DNA from: Zantedeschia hybrid cultivar
Taxonomy: Eukaryota; Streptophyta; Magnoliopsida; Alismatales; Araceae
Direction: 5' to 3'
DNA length: 64,000 nt
Assembly: GCA_030544215.1 (NCBI GenBank)
Contig: JARZZO010000002.1
Coordinates: 59,774,650-59,838,649, forward strand
Made by a program: the position numbers and the translations under genes. Position 1 is the stretch's first letter, and every line of letters begins with the position of its first letter. The notes below the pieces were generated by a model. The model had not been told where the DNA came from, did not search any database, and worked only from the letters and a program-made list of their open reading frames with translations. Of this stretch, positions 10,750-21,162 are shown piece after piece.

Positions 10750-12617
10750 TTTGAAACCCGATGACCCCTTAGATCCACACTGTCATCTGACATACTATTA
10801 ACAACTTTACTGTCTTTTAACAAGCTCCTCAATTCCCTCTTACCCTTTGCACCGACGACTAAGTCTTCTACAGCTTTTGTTCTTCCGTTGCAAATTTTCC
10901 TGTACTGCCCAATTTTTTCATCTATTTGTAAACCTATCCCCAAAGCTTTCCTTGCAATCTCTGCATTGTCCCATTCTGGCAGAAAAGATTCCGTTCCCTC
11001 CTCTATTTTCTCCTTTCTTCTTTTATTGTGCTGAGTATTTGCATTTGCTGGTACAATATCCAGTGGCTCTGGATCTTGCAGATTGTCGGCGATCTTTGCG
11101 GGCAAAGAAGAGGAAAGAGGAAGACGGGATGTAGTTGGAGGGGTACAAGTATAAGATACTTACTTGTATCCAACTTTGGCCCACCCCAGCTGGCTTTCTC
11201 CATCTCCGATGGTGAATGAAGCGGAACAGCTGCACCTTCATCCCCGCACCTTCCTCTCCTTCAAAGGCAGGCGACGCCCTTCCTTCTATTACCCTTCCTC
11301 GTTTGTCGGCGTACCTCATGAACCAGCTCCGAAGCCAGCGAAGCCAAAATATCAACCCACCCCTTCTTATCAGAATTGCCAATAATACCCCTTCCAGAAC
11401 CATCTTGTGTCAAGCGAACTCCATGGATGTGAGGATCAATGTCGTCTTTATCCGAGCCATCTATGGACCGACTTTGACTAACAGGCGGACCCTGGTTCGC
11501 TAGATCTGGTTCAACAAATGGAACACGTTTGTCTCCGTGACTTGGCATCAATAACTCACCTTGACTCGTTGGTTCTTCAGGTTGTTCCCGCATCAACTCA
11601 GTCTTCTTCCTCCCATCATCCTCACCACCTGAAACCCTAGCCGCCCTGTCTTTCTCTGTAAGCCATAACAACTTCTTTATATGACCAATTATTGTTTTCC
11701 TCCTAATACTCCTTCAAAGATTCCACGACCACCTTTACCCAGAAGAATTCATCTCCCCACCTAAGCCTCACCCAGTGAGGAATATGAATCCCCTGTTCCA
11801 CTGCAATCAACACACGAGCATAGGCCAAGGACTCCCACTCAATGGTTCTCCTATCCACCCTCTTAATCCTACCAAAAGATGCACTAATCGCCTTGAATAC
11901 TTCAACATCCCATAGATGCCATGGAATACCTTCTAATATACACCATCTAAATGAAGCTCTGTTTGTCTTCTGTGTGCCAGCCGCAGGAACCCATGCCTTC
12001 CATTTGACACTAGCATCTTTGCACTGCAAATTTTCGATTGACAAAATGTCATGAAACAAACTCTCAGAAGAACACCATATCAGGATCTGACTGTCATCCA
12101 CAAATCGAAACCAGCAAGTCTTTCATCTTCGGCCAATGTTTCTGCAAAACACGTTGGAACTCATCTTCATGAACAGTTCCAGAAACAGATCCCATAACAC
12201 ATCTTCTACAAAACCTCCAGTTGTCATTAAAGGATGGAAAGCATGGAGCTTCAACACATGAGCCTTTAAATCCTTCTTCTAAACCTTCAACCTCCACAGA
12301 AAAGCACCTGCCACCACCTCAGACCTAGGGATCCTCCCAGAACGGGCAGACATAACACTTTTTCGCTCCTTTGTGCAGGAATAACTCATATGTCCGAACC
12401 CCCCACAGCGCGAGCATACAAAGGCATTGCGACAATCTTCTACTTGATGTCCATTCTCAAGACACCGAAAGCATCTTCCACTGAAGAATCAACCTTCTTT
12501 CTTCACCCCACCGTTACCTCTCTGTGGCTTGAGATCTTCTACGCTTCGCTCCTTTCCTCCCGCTCCCGCTCTGCGCCGCTCCTTTCCTCTCGCTCCCTCT
12601 CCCCTTTGCTCCGCCAT
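10746..12617 (-). pseudogene. L1-B ORF1 (gag-like RNA-binding protein), broken
   Basis: The start is taken at 12617 (MAEQRGEGARGKERRRAGAG), 24 nt inside the element. An Arg/Gly-rich N-terminus is followed by an in-frame TGA near 12495, then two CCHC knuckles, CFRCLENGHQVEDC and CSRCGGFGHMSYSC (about 12390-12480). A DUF4283-like region follows (11703-12101, with SFRWCILEGIPWHLWDVEVF). The tail is hydrophilic and ends at a TGA at 10746-10748 that overlaps the ORF2 ATG. By family it should coat and chaperone the element RNA. The same TGA is present in the duplicated copy at 46 kb, so it predates that duplication. Confidence 0.8.
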
Positions 12618-12641
12618 TCCACCCCACAAATATATTGTGCT

Positions 12642-12656
12642 ATGGGCTAAAAGATC
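12642..12656. repeat. Target-site duplication, 5' side of L1-B
   Basis: Second exact copy of ATGGGCTAAAAGATC (see 7082-7096). A one-base variant of it is carried in the inverted block at about 46061-46075. Confidence 0.9.
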
Positions 12657-13799
12657 GTGCTGAATCTGCTGATAGGAAGAATAATCTTTATTGCAGTAAT
12701 ACCTGCAATCCATAGGATCTAGATAGGAAGGAACCTTGCAAGACTTAGAAATGGATTCTACCCGTTGCTATTTTTAGTGACTGATCTATCTACTTCAGAA
12801 CTCAAAGTGGTAAACAACCAACTAGCAACTGAGGGCTACTGTTGTGCAGATGAAAAACGTGCCAAAGTTGAGTTGCGTTATGTACCTTTAGTCTTTTAAC
12901 TTTTTACTATTATAATAGTTATCCCATTTAACAACATTGCAATGTCATCTTCTACTGCATGTCTAGCAAGAACATTATCTGGAATTGGTCTTTTTTCTCC
13001 TTCACTGAAAATGCGGTCAAACGAACACCTTCTAAAAGCTTATTTGTTACTGAGTCCCAATATCACTTGACCAACATTTTGTTTTCTTATTCTTCAGTGA
13101 ATTAAGAAGGCAAGCATCCAGTAGGTGAAGCTTTTAACAATCAAAACCAAAAAATATCTACTAAGAGAAATTACTAATGAAATGAACATGTAACTAGTTT
13201 TACTTTAGTTTTGAGATATTCATCCCCTTCATTCTTAGCTTCACTTAGGACCAGGTCAAAATGTATTAAAAAAAATCTCAATGAGATGACATGAAAAGTA
13301 TGCAATACTGCATGTTTGTTTCAAATGCAATGTTTATCTTGACACCATGACTACTTAAAACTATACCAAGAAGAAAGAAATGATTATAAGATATATAGAG
13401 CAATTGATAATTATAAGGAAGAAAGATATTTCTTAATATTAAGAAAGGGATTTCTTAAAACCTCTACACAAGATTTTTATCCTTCTAAAGTGAGCAAAAC
13501 TTTTCTCATCATGCTGAACAAAAGAAAAAGAAAAGAAAAGGAAATTTTAAGGAGAATCTCATAGAATAGAATAGAATCACATTCCACAAAGAATTCATTA
13601 ATGAACTTCGAGAAGTAATGTAGGTCAAGACCCTCTTAGAATCAGTTTTGATGGGTTCTCCTTCTGAATGGTATAAGAACGAGCACCATCCTGAAGAAGT
13701 AGTTTGCCTTCCATCAGCCACAAATCAGGATCCAATTTTTGAGATTCATTCATTGTGTGCAAAGACCATATTGGAAAGGATCATGAAGTAAGGTTGTAC

Positions 13800-13976
13800 C
13801 TTTGCATGGTACTCAAACATCCGATGAGGAGGTTCAGCAACGTCAGCTGCTGCAACAGTTGAAATATGCCTGTTGCCAAGAAACAAGCTGCTCCTTAGGT
13901 TCAGTTCTGTCACAGATCTGAAGCCATTCTTCGGGGGTGAAGACAGTACAGAGAACCATCTAGCTGGTAAGTGCGC
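13800..13976 (-). pseudogene. Orphan exon with mitochondrial-presequence-like translation (arm A)
   Basis: A 177-nt frame, open in phase 0, between a good acceptor (TTTCTCTCATAG) and a GT donor. It is rich in Arg, Ser and Leu with almost no acidic residues for its first 30 codons (RWFSVLSSPLKNGFRSV, then RSSLFLGNRHISTVAAADVA), ending PPHRMFEYHAK. That composition is typical of a mitochondrial targeting peptide, but I do not recognise the mature protein. The same exon, same length and same splice signals, is at 44732-44908. Only this exon is recognisable, so it is probably a captured or stranded gene fragment. Confidence 0.5.
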
Positions 13977-15009
13977 CTATGAGAGAAAGGCACGTAGATT
14001 ATGACAAGTACCACCGAGCATGCCAAAAAATGAGTCCGCATATCAACACTTTCAAACCAAATAAAAATTGGCTTTAGGTTAAAATATGCAGGCAAGAAAA
14101 GGAATCCCTTTGGTTCTTTAAAAACAAAAGAAAGAGCAGCAATACAAGTGAAAATTTTGAAAAAAAAAGGACCAAAATCCAAGAGGAAAAAATCGTCACA
14201 TATGCAAGTTCAGAAATTCGCTTGAGAGCCTAAACATCACAACCCAAGAAGATAACATGATCTCTAGTTTCTCTCTCCGAATTAGGCTACCTGACAATGC
14301 TTGTCAAAATACTTGAAATACACCAGTAAAACAACCTAACGGTTATTAATCACAACCCCACTTGTGCCCATCTCCGCCATTTTTTTGATATTGATTAAAA
14401 CTCACCATCCCTTTAAGGGGTCATTTTGTCTGACATAAAATATCGGTCTTGAAATTATCGGATTACAAAATCAGTAAAACCAAAATATCTGATTTTATCA
14501 TCGCCGGTTTCAATTTTAGATAGTTTTAAACTGAAGGTAAAAATCAACTAAGGGCTTGTTTAGTGCGTTGCAAAGTGCTGTAAAATCTTGGCTGTGAAAT
14601 CACCAGTTCTTAAATCAGTGAAGACAAAATGTCTTATTTTAAAATCACCGGTTTTGATTTATGGTGATTTTAGACTGAATATCGAAGTCAGCTAAAAAGA
14701 GGATTTTAGGGGTCAACTGGTTTTGAAATATGACGCACTAAATTTATGAAAAAGTACCGTAAAATAATTTCAGACCGTTTACGACCTTTTATGGCATTTT
14801 ATGATGCACCCAACAACACCTAAAAAGAATTATCACATATTCACATGAGCCAACTGATATTTAAATACAGCAATTTACGACAGTAGGGTATACTACAAAA
14901 CAATTTACAGCGCCCCAAATATAACAAAACCCTGTTTTACGGCATTTTACAACGTTTTATAGCATTTTAGGTCACACCAAACGACCACTCCTTAAAAAAG
15001 AACAGAAGC

Positions 15010-15133
15010 ATGTTATGGGGTTTGCTTTACCGGGCCGTGGGAGGAGGAGGCGGCGGGGGTAGCCCAGGTGCTGTAACGCCTGGCGCCGCCGCGCTTGGAG
15101 CCGGTGGCGTTGGCGCCGGTGCGCCAGGGCTTG
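15010..15133 (-). pseudogene. uS19 mitochondrial ribosomal protein gene fragment (arm A, truncated)
   Basis: This is the shorter copy of the fragment at 43599-43793. Only the last ~115 bp matching arm B are present, starting in the codons for KPW. It lies on the same strand as the NB-ARC frame but in another phase. The resistance-gene frame therefore reads into it as an artificial Pro/Ala-rich tail and stops at 15027. No uS19 function can remain. Confidence 0.65.
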
Positions 15134-15652
15134 TCTCAACAATCTTCTTGCCTGTTTCAACCATCTCTTGATTCTCACGAAGGTCGCAACCACGGAATGC
15201 TTGTCGCCAGAATATCGACCAGCAGTGGTCAAAAGACAAACATCCCAAGTTAAGTGAAGGCAACATGTGGGGGATCTTTGCAACTTTCTCACTCCGAGTG
15301 GTCACAATAACTATGCTTCCTTTCCCACCATATCTTAAAGCGGCCAGAAAGCTGGTCCAAGATTCCGGGTCCTCATTCCAAACGTCATCCAACACTAATA
15401 CGAACCTCTTCCCTCTAATCTCCTTCCTCAACTCCTCTTGAAGCTTGCCCCATTCAGTTTGCTCACAAGCCATTCGAGTAAAAGCCTCAGTGATCTTCTT
15501 CCACAACCTCGCCACTCTGAAATCCTCAGACACAGAGATCCATCCCCAGCGGGTAAAATGGTCGCGAACCCTCTTATCATTGTAGACAAATTGAGCAAAG
15601 GCCGTCTTCCCCACACCGCCCATCCCTAAAATAGGAACAACAGATAGATCTT

Positions 15653-15669
15653 CCCCCCCCCCCCCCCCC
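15653..15669. repeat. 17-bp C homopolymer inside the CNL linker
   Basis: Seventeen consecutive C on the plus strand, read as G in the gene. Codons on its two sides are in different phases (EVILSEG upstream, EDLSVVPILGMGGVGKT downstream). Replication slippage or an assembly error in a homopolymer would both produce this. Confidence 0.85.
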
Positions 15670-15832
15670 TCATCCCTCGGATAGGATCACCTCATCGATC
15701 AACATCTTCTTCTCGTCATCGCGGCCATATACGGCTGACGCGTCCACCCGAGAACTACTCGGTGGCCGCAGATGCATCTCCCGGCGCCGCCTCTCTCCAT
15801 CCCCCTCCCTCAGATGTAGAGCTTCCCGCTCG

Positions 15833-18800
15833 AGTGGCGGATCTAGTGCATAGAGTGTGGGGTCCCAGGACCCACTGAACTTTTGAAGTTTTAGAGGCCC
15901 ACTTCAAATTTAGGTGTCCAGGACCCCACTGGCCACACACAGGAACCCACTGGGCCTGTCCGATCGTGCAGCCCGCTTAGGTAGGCGGAGGCCCAACCAA
16001 GGCCCAGTCCATTCCCCGTCCCTGCGCGTCTCCGCTCCGCCCAAGATCCCGTTCGTTCCTCTCCGAGACTCGGAGAGCCCTAAGCCCCCCAGGCAATTGC
16101 GTGGCTGCGCCCCCAAGCCCCCCACCCCACTGGCAACCCGGCGGCAGGCGGCCACCGGCCACGCACTCTCGCCCTTCGTCGCTCCGCCCTCCACCCAGCG
16201 CCGCCACGGCCGGCGGCCCGCTGCCCTCCTCCACAGCCCCTCCGTAGGTCCGCCCAACCCCGCCTAGCCTAGCCCAGCTCCGCCCGGTCCATCCCCGCCA
16301 GCCTGCCAGCCGCCAACCGCCCCGCCCAGTCCGGCCGGTTAACCCCTCCACCCCCCGCCACTAGATCCGCCTCACACTGCCGCCCTCCGCCCAGCGCCGC
16401 CGCGGCCGGCGGTCCGCTGCCCGCCACGGCTCCACCCAGCCCCGCCCAGCCCAGCCCTACTCCGCCCGGCCCAGCCCTGCCAGCCGCTAGCACCGCCAAC
16501 CGTCCAGCCCGGTCGGTCAACCCCTCCGGCCTCCGTCGCTAGATCCACCTCGCCCAGCCTGCCCGGCTGCCCGGCCCAGCCCCTCCGACCACCAGCCGCT
16601 GAGCCCAGCCTGGCCAGTCACCCCCAGCCGCCTAGGCCGGCCTGGCAGGTCACCCCTCCAACCGCCAGCCGCTGAGCCCAACCTGGCCGGTCACCCCTCC
16701 GACCGCCAGCCGCTGAACCCGGCCTGGCCGATCACCCCGTCCGCCGCTGCAGCCTGCCCTCCAACTCCGGCCACCGGCTGGTCCCCCTTCGCGCCGCAGC
16801 TGCTGCAGAACCAGAACAAGGTTAGTTTTTTTTTTTAATAATAAGACTAACGCACATGGGAAAAAAATTGTGCATAATTTTTTTGATTTACTTTCTCAGT
16901 CTCTCATATGTTGACTTGAATCATGGGAGAGTTTTTTTTTTTTTTTGGGAATCAGATTAAGGACTTCTGTGAGATTTTTTTGTGTACCATTTTTGTTCAT
17001 CTTGATTTGTTTTGATTCTTTTTTTTTTGTTCTCTTCTCTATTTCTAGTGATTTGGATTGTCAGTACAATTTTAGGGTTGCAGTTATGACCATTTATGTC
17101 CTTCACTTTTACATTCCTTGTTGTTTCCTGTGGGTTATTCTATGGTTTTTAAAAACCAAGCTAAAAGCAGCCTTTCGAAGCTATGTCTGAAGATAATTAA
17201 TGATCACTCAGTATGTTAATAAAGCAGGTTCTCCTTCTAGAATGGCATACCTGAAGTTTCTTTTTCTAACATCTTCTACAGACATTGGACAGCATGCAAG
17301 CGGATCCAATCGGTTAGGGCCAAAGTAATTAAGATCTGAACCGAACTAATATCTGATTCTTGGATCAAGCTTCCCCTAACGGAAGATGATCTTAATTTGT
17401 GGCTGGAATACGGGTCAAATCTGTATTAATTAGTGCACATTAGAGAGGTGAGCATCACTATTTTAGAGTGACTCCAAGTTGCCATTTCCTTATGTTGGTT
17501 TATGATTAAAAGGCAATGGAGAGACATTTGATTAATTCCTCTCCCTTATTGATAGGCACCTCTCCGATGTGTACATTTGGACACACCTATATAATCCAGA
17601 CTTTTAATTCTAAAGGAGATCCATCAACTGTAAGAAAAAAATATACTTGTTTCTGGAATTTTTAGATCTCAACCCCCAACCTAATCATATTGAAGAACGA
17701 ATTATCCTATTTTCAATATTTATTTTTAATCTGCCTGCAATTGCACGCTCATTGGATAAAACTTCCTTTTCTTGATTTTTCAAAAATTTAGAGGGGATTA
17801 TTCCTAATTTTTGTGAGGACTTACTGAATTACCTGAGATGACCCTAGCTAGCTAATAGATACGGATATCTAAAAATCGCTTTTCTATTTCTTTTTTGCCT
17901 CATGGACCCAACTACAGATCCACTTTGATGGGTCCGTATTCTGATTCAGATTAATCCAGATTGGATCCATAAACAATTTCGGATCCAAATTGGGTAAGGG
18001 TGGTGGCCCGTTGCTTCATTGTGATGGACCCGATTCTCATAGTGGGCATCCTTCACCACTCCCACAAAGAACAAATCATGCATCATCTGCATCAAAGCTA
18101 CCCCAAATCGAAACCAATTTGGATGGAAGAGCATTAAGTGTGAAGCTTTCATATTATGTTGTTCTATCATATATGTTTGCATGGACACAAGAGATGTGTA
18201 TAAGAGGATTATATGACGATCTTAAAATTACAACACCACCTTTAGATATATCCTTCAGCTTTATATTATGTCAAGTTTATATTTATCCTAGTTGTAAAAA
18301 GTTTAATCTAATGTTTTTTACTTGAAAGTCGAGAAAGATAAACTTTTATTAATTTTGAAAAATTTATCTTTCTTTCTAAGTTTTCGATATCTGAAGATTG
18401 CTGACATCGTGAAGTGGACAAATCAAGGTATCAAATCCACATAAGATTTTCTTCAATTTTTATGATCCAGCGAGCATGGGTGGTGGCTCATTTATATTTT
18501 ATTTTACTTTTCTTAGATGTTAATTTTTATGATCCAGGGAGCCTGGGAGGTGGCTCATTTATATATTATTACTTATTTATTTAATGTTAAATGTTTGTGA
18601 TCCAGTAAGTCTGGGTGGTGGCTCATTTATATTTTATTTTGCTCTTCTTAGATGTTATATTTAATGTTAAGTTTTTGTACTCTTTTTTTTCATGTTGAAT
18701 GTATTTTTTGGAAAAATTTGAATGTATTTTTTTATTATTATTGAAGTGTATTATTTTTTATTTGTAGTGAATGTATTTGTCAAATAAATCGCTCAGTCTA

Positions 18801-19187
18801 AATGAACTCTATTGTTGTCCTAGCGATTGAAATGATAATCGATCGATGATCCGAATATTTGACCGATCATTAGCTTATAGCCTTATAGGTCAATTAGCAA
18901 ATTATCTTTTCAAATCGATATTCATAATGGATAAGATAATGAATACACATTATTTTTTATCGAATGCATATGATATACTAAGATTTAATTATCTGACCGA
19001 TTATTAACTTTTAGGATCGTTGACGGATAATTTTTTTAAACCGATAACTTAATGGATACGGTCATGGATCTACCTTAGATCCGCACTGAATCCGACCCGT
19101 TTACATACTTGGCTGTCCCACTTTCAACTTGATCTACAATACTCAATCTGAGGACCCCACTGGACGAAATTCCTGCGTCCGCCACTG
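15833..19187. mobile_element. hAT-like DNA transposon inserted in the CNL gene
   Basis: Left end AGTGGCGGATCTAGTGC; the complement of the right end reads CAGTGGCGGACGCAGGAATT. CAGTGGCGGA ends are known from plant hAT elements of the Tip100 type. Both ends also carry GTGGGGTCC within 50 bp. The flanks CCCGCTCG (15825-15832) and CCCGCTCC (19188-19195) form a near-perfect 8-bp target duplication. The interior is about 1 kb of very GC-rich sequence (15910-16830), then an AAG/GTTAGT boundary and T-rich, AT-rich DNA. I see no hAT dimerisation or DDE-region frame, so it is either non-autonomous or its transposase is lost. Pro-rich frames in the GC-rich part are low complexity. Confidence 0.82.
18461..18678 (+). 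repeat. Three-copy tandem repeat of about 68 bp
   Basis: Three successive units each contain TGATCCAG, then a variant of TGGGTGGTGGCTCATTTATAT and an AT-rich spacer ending in GATGTTA or AATGTTA. The units differ by about 15 percent by eye. They lie inside the hAT-like element; no function is apparent. Confidence 0.75.
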
Positions 19188-19617
19188 CCCGCTCCCTCGA
19201 TATCTCCTCCAATCGGTCTCTGATCTTCTCGACCTGGTATGTCATTCTGCCCCAGAATAGAGCATCAATGTTCGGAGTGGGTGAGTCGCCTGCCTCCGAC
19301 TCGTGCTTGGTCTCCGGGATCCTGGTCGTCGCGACGCCGGCTTCCCCCGCCGCCCGGGCACAGAGGAGCTCATACTCGTACTCGTCGAGGACGTTGTCGG
19401 CGTCGTAGGCGACGGTCCGGACCTCGTGGAGCCAAAGCCGCACCGAGGCGTCGAGGACCTCCCGGTCCTCCGCGTCGTCGAGGACGGATCGGACCGCCTG
19501 GAGCTTGGCGAGGTCGTCCCGGACTCGGGCCGTGGCGGGAAGCTGCGGCGGCGCCGGCGCACAGATGCCGAGCTTCTCGATCACACGGGTGATCGGGGAA
19601 AGGAGGGCGTTCGACAT

Positions 19618-21072
19618 CGCCGCCGGCGGAGGCTTCCTCCACGCTACGGGAATCGATCGGAGTCGGGAGGAGAAAGATGAGAGTAGCAGTTGGTGAGTTG
19701 ACAGTGTAGAGAGCCGACTGATGAATCAGGCGGCCAGAAAGTGAAAACCGGATAATCCTGGCCCTGCCCGTTTGGAAAGGATTATGGAAGATATTTTTAT
19801 CATTAGAAACACTTCTGAGTTATAAGAGTAATACTTGCCGAACGGCGCTCAGCAGTACCAGCGCGGACGGCGCCCTTGCTCCCCATGGCAAGATCCTTTC
19901 TTTATTTCCTTTTTAAACTTTTTAAAAGTATCTAGATCAACAAATGGATAGTACGGTTGGTGAACTTAGGTCGACTTCTAGAAGGTTGTAATTTTTAAAA
20001 CATTCATAAATACTTCCATTTGTATGTAAAAAGTTAATTTTTTAAAATTGTACAACTAGTTCGGAATCGACTCGAGTTCATTAGTTATACTATCTGATTT
20101 TTGATTAGACACTTTAAAAAAATTTTAAAAAAAAATGACCCATTTTCTGCTGAACGGAGAATGGGCGCATGTCTAATCTCTTGGATTGGACGGCCTGAGT
20201 TGGGTCATTGTAAGACACGTGTCTTATACCAGTGCAGCAAATATTAGTGAAGTTACAAATCCTTTTCAAAATATCATGGCCCGTTTGGGAACAAATATTC
20301 CCCTTTGAAAATGTGATTGAATTATGACTTTTTCTTAAAAGTTCACGATTGACTTTTGAAAATTTTCAACATTATTTTTAAAATTAAAATCACCTTTACG
20401 CTTTTGATAGAGCATGCAAAAATACATTTTTACTCTAATGTTATGCACTTTCTATTAAAAATATATAATTAAATTTATGTTATTTTAATTTTATTAATGT
20501 CCTTTCCCTCTTAAAAGCTGGCAGAAACTAAAAATATAGATCGTTCACATTAATCTCTCTCTCTCACACAGTGTAAATAAGCTAAAGCAATCTTGGCTTG
20601 TTTGGAATGAATTATAGTTTATGATGGATTCCAATGATTGAAATCTCTTTTTTAAGTCCTCCTAAACGTACATAATTCTAATGATCAAGATCTCAATGGT
20701 GTTTCTAAATGAAGAAGATATGTGTTGCGTTTAAAAATAGGAGAGATAGACATGTTGGGAGGAAGCAAGGAGATTTCTTTTTCAAAAAAATAAATGTCAA
20801 TGAAAAATGCACATTTATAAAGAATGGACGAGAATATTTATAAAATATTTACATGTTAACAGAAAATATTGATATTTCTACAGATAGAATTTTAAGTCTA
20901 CTTTTTACATTTTGCCTAGGCAAATAAATTTTTACAGTTCAAAATTACCTATAAAAATCTATACCTTCAATATATATGACTTTTAAAAACAGATTTGAGT
21001 AAAATCAACACAATAACATTTGTTTAAGTCCGAACATAAAATTTTCTTTTTTTTAATGACTAAAAAGTTTTC
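19618..21072. other. Upstream region of the CNL gene and AT-rich spacer
   Basis: Immediately upstream of the CNL start is ordinary leader and promoter-like DNA. From about 20270 the sequence is AT-rich with no gene. Frames open on the opposite strand across the GC-rich coiled-coil exon (19239-19680) are shadows of that exon. Confidence 0.4.
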
Positions 21073-21162
21073 ATGAAAACCAATAGTTGGGGTGCATCGA
21101 TTAAAAGGAGAGCTGCGTGTTACGCGCCAAAAATCAAACATCTGGTGGGCGATCTCTGCGAG

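Larger units (their letters stand above)
7097..12641 (-). mobile_element. L1-type LINE (L1-B), full length but mutated
   Basis: A 5.5-kb L1 on the minus strand between exact 15-bp target-site duplications. Its 3' end (near plus 7107-7125) reads GGTACGATCCACGCTTTTT, matching L1-A, followed by only a short A-rich tail. Layout: 24-nt leader, ORF1 (zinc knuckles, then DUF4283), ORF2 (endonuclease, reverse transcriptase with an intact FADD motif, zinc-binding RT-associated region). It carries fewer lesions than L1-A. The protein sequences differ enough that the two are separate lineages of one family. Its first ~280 bp recur in the inverted block at 46062-46343. Confidence 0.93.
12378..15133. repeat. 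Inverted duplication, arm A (partner 43694-46343)
   Basis: The reverse complement of this 2.76-kb block matches 43694-46343 nearly base for base, with scattered substitutions and small indels; identity is in the mid-90s percent by eye. It contains the first ~265 bp of L1-B, its target duplication, about 1.1 kb of AT-rich sequence, a 177-nt exon (13800-13976), further AT-rich sequence with GT-AAAA-type simple motifs, and the end of a uS19 gene fragment. Matching stops at 15133, inside the uS19 fragment and at the edge of the NB-ARC coding sequence. At the other side arm A continues into the rest of L1-B, whereas arm B stops at a hAT terminus. Apart from the exons listed separately I see no genes in it. 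Confidence 0.93.
15134..19617 (-). pseudogene. CC-NB-ARC (CNL) disease-resistance gene, disrupted and truncated
   Basis: Encodes the front half of an intracellular immune receptor. The start at 19617 gives MSNALLSPITRVIEKLG. The Rx-type coiled-coil region follows to about codon 143, with LQAVRSVLDDAEDRE, VRLWLHEVRTVAYDADNVLDE and VEKIRDRLEEISRER. The frame is then interrupted by a 3.36-kb transposon (15833-19187). It resumes with a linker (ALHLREGDG, SAVYGRDDEKKML), meets a 17-bp C-run that shifts the phase, and continues as NB-ARC: P-loop MGGVGKTAFAQF, kinase-2 FVLVLDDVWNEDPESW, and RNBS-B SIVIVTTRSEKVA. It ends at KKIVE, where GLPLA should follow; MHD motif and LRRs are absent. At least three independent lesions make it a pseudogene. 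Confidence 0.9.

Noticed and set aside
15910..16800. Long Pro/Arg/Gly-rich open frames on both strands in GC-rich DNA
   Set aside because: Composition alone keeps all frames open; no family motif, and the block is the GC-rich part of the hAT-like insertion.
19239..19680. Arg/Pro-rich frames opposite and overlapping the coiled-coil exon
   Set aside because: Shadows of the CNL coding strand, which has clear Rx-type coiled-coil homology.
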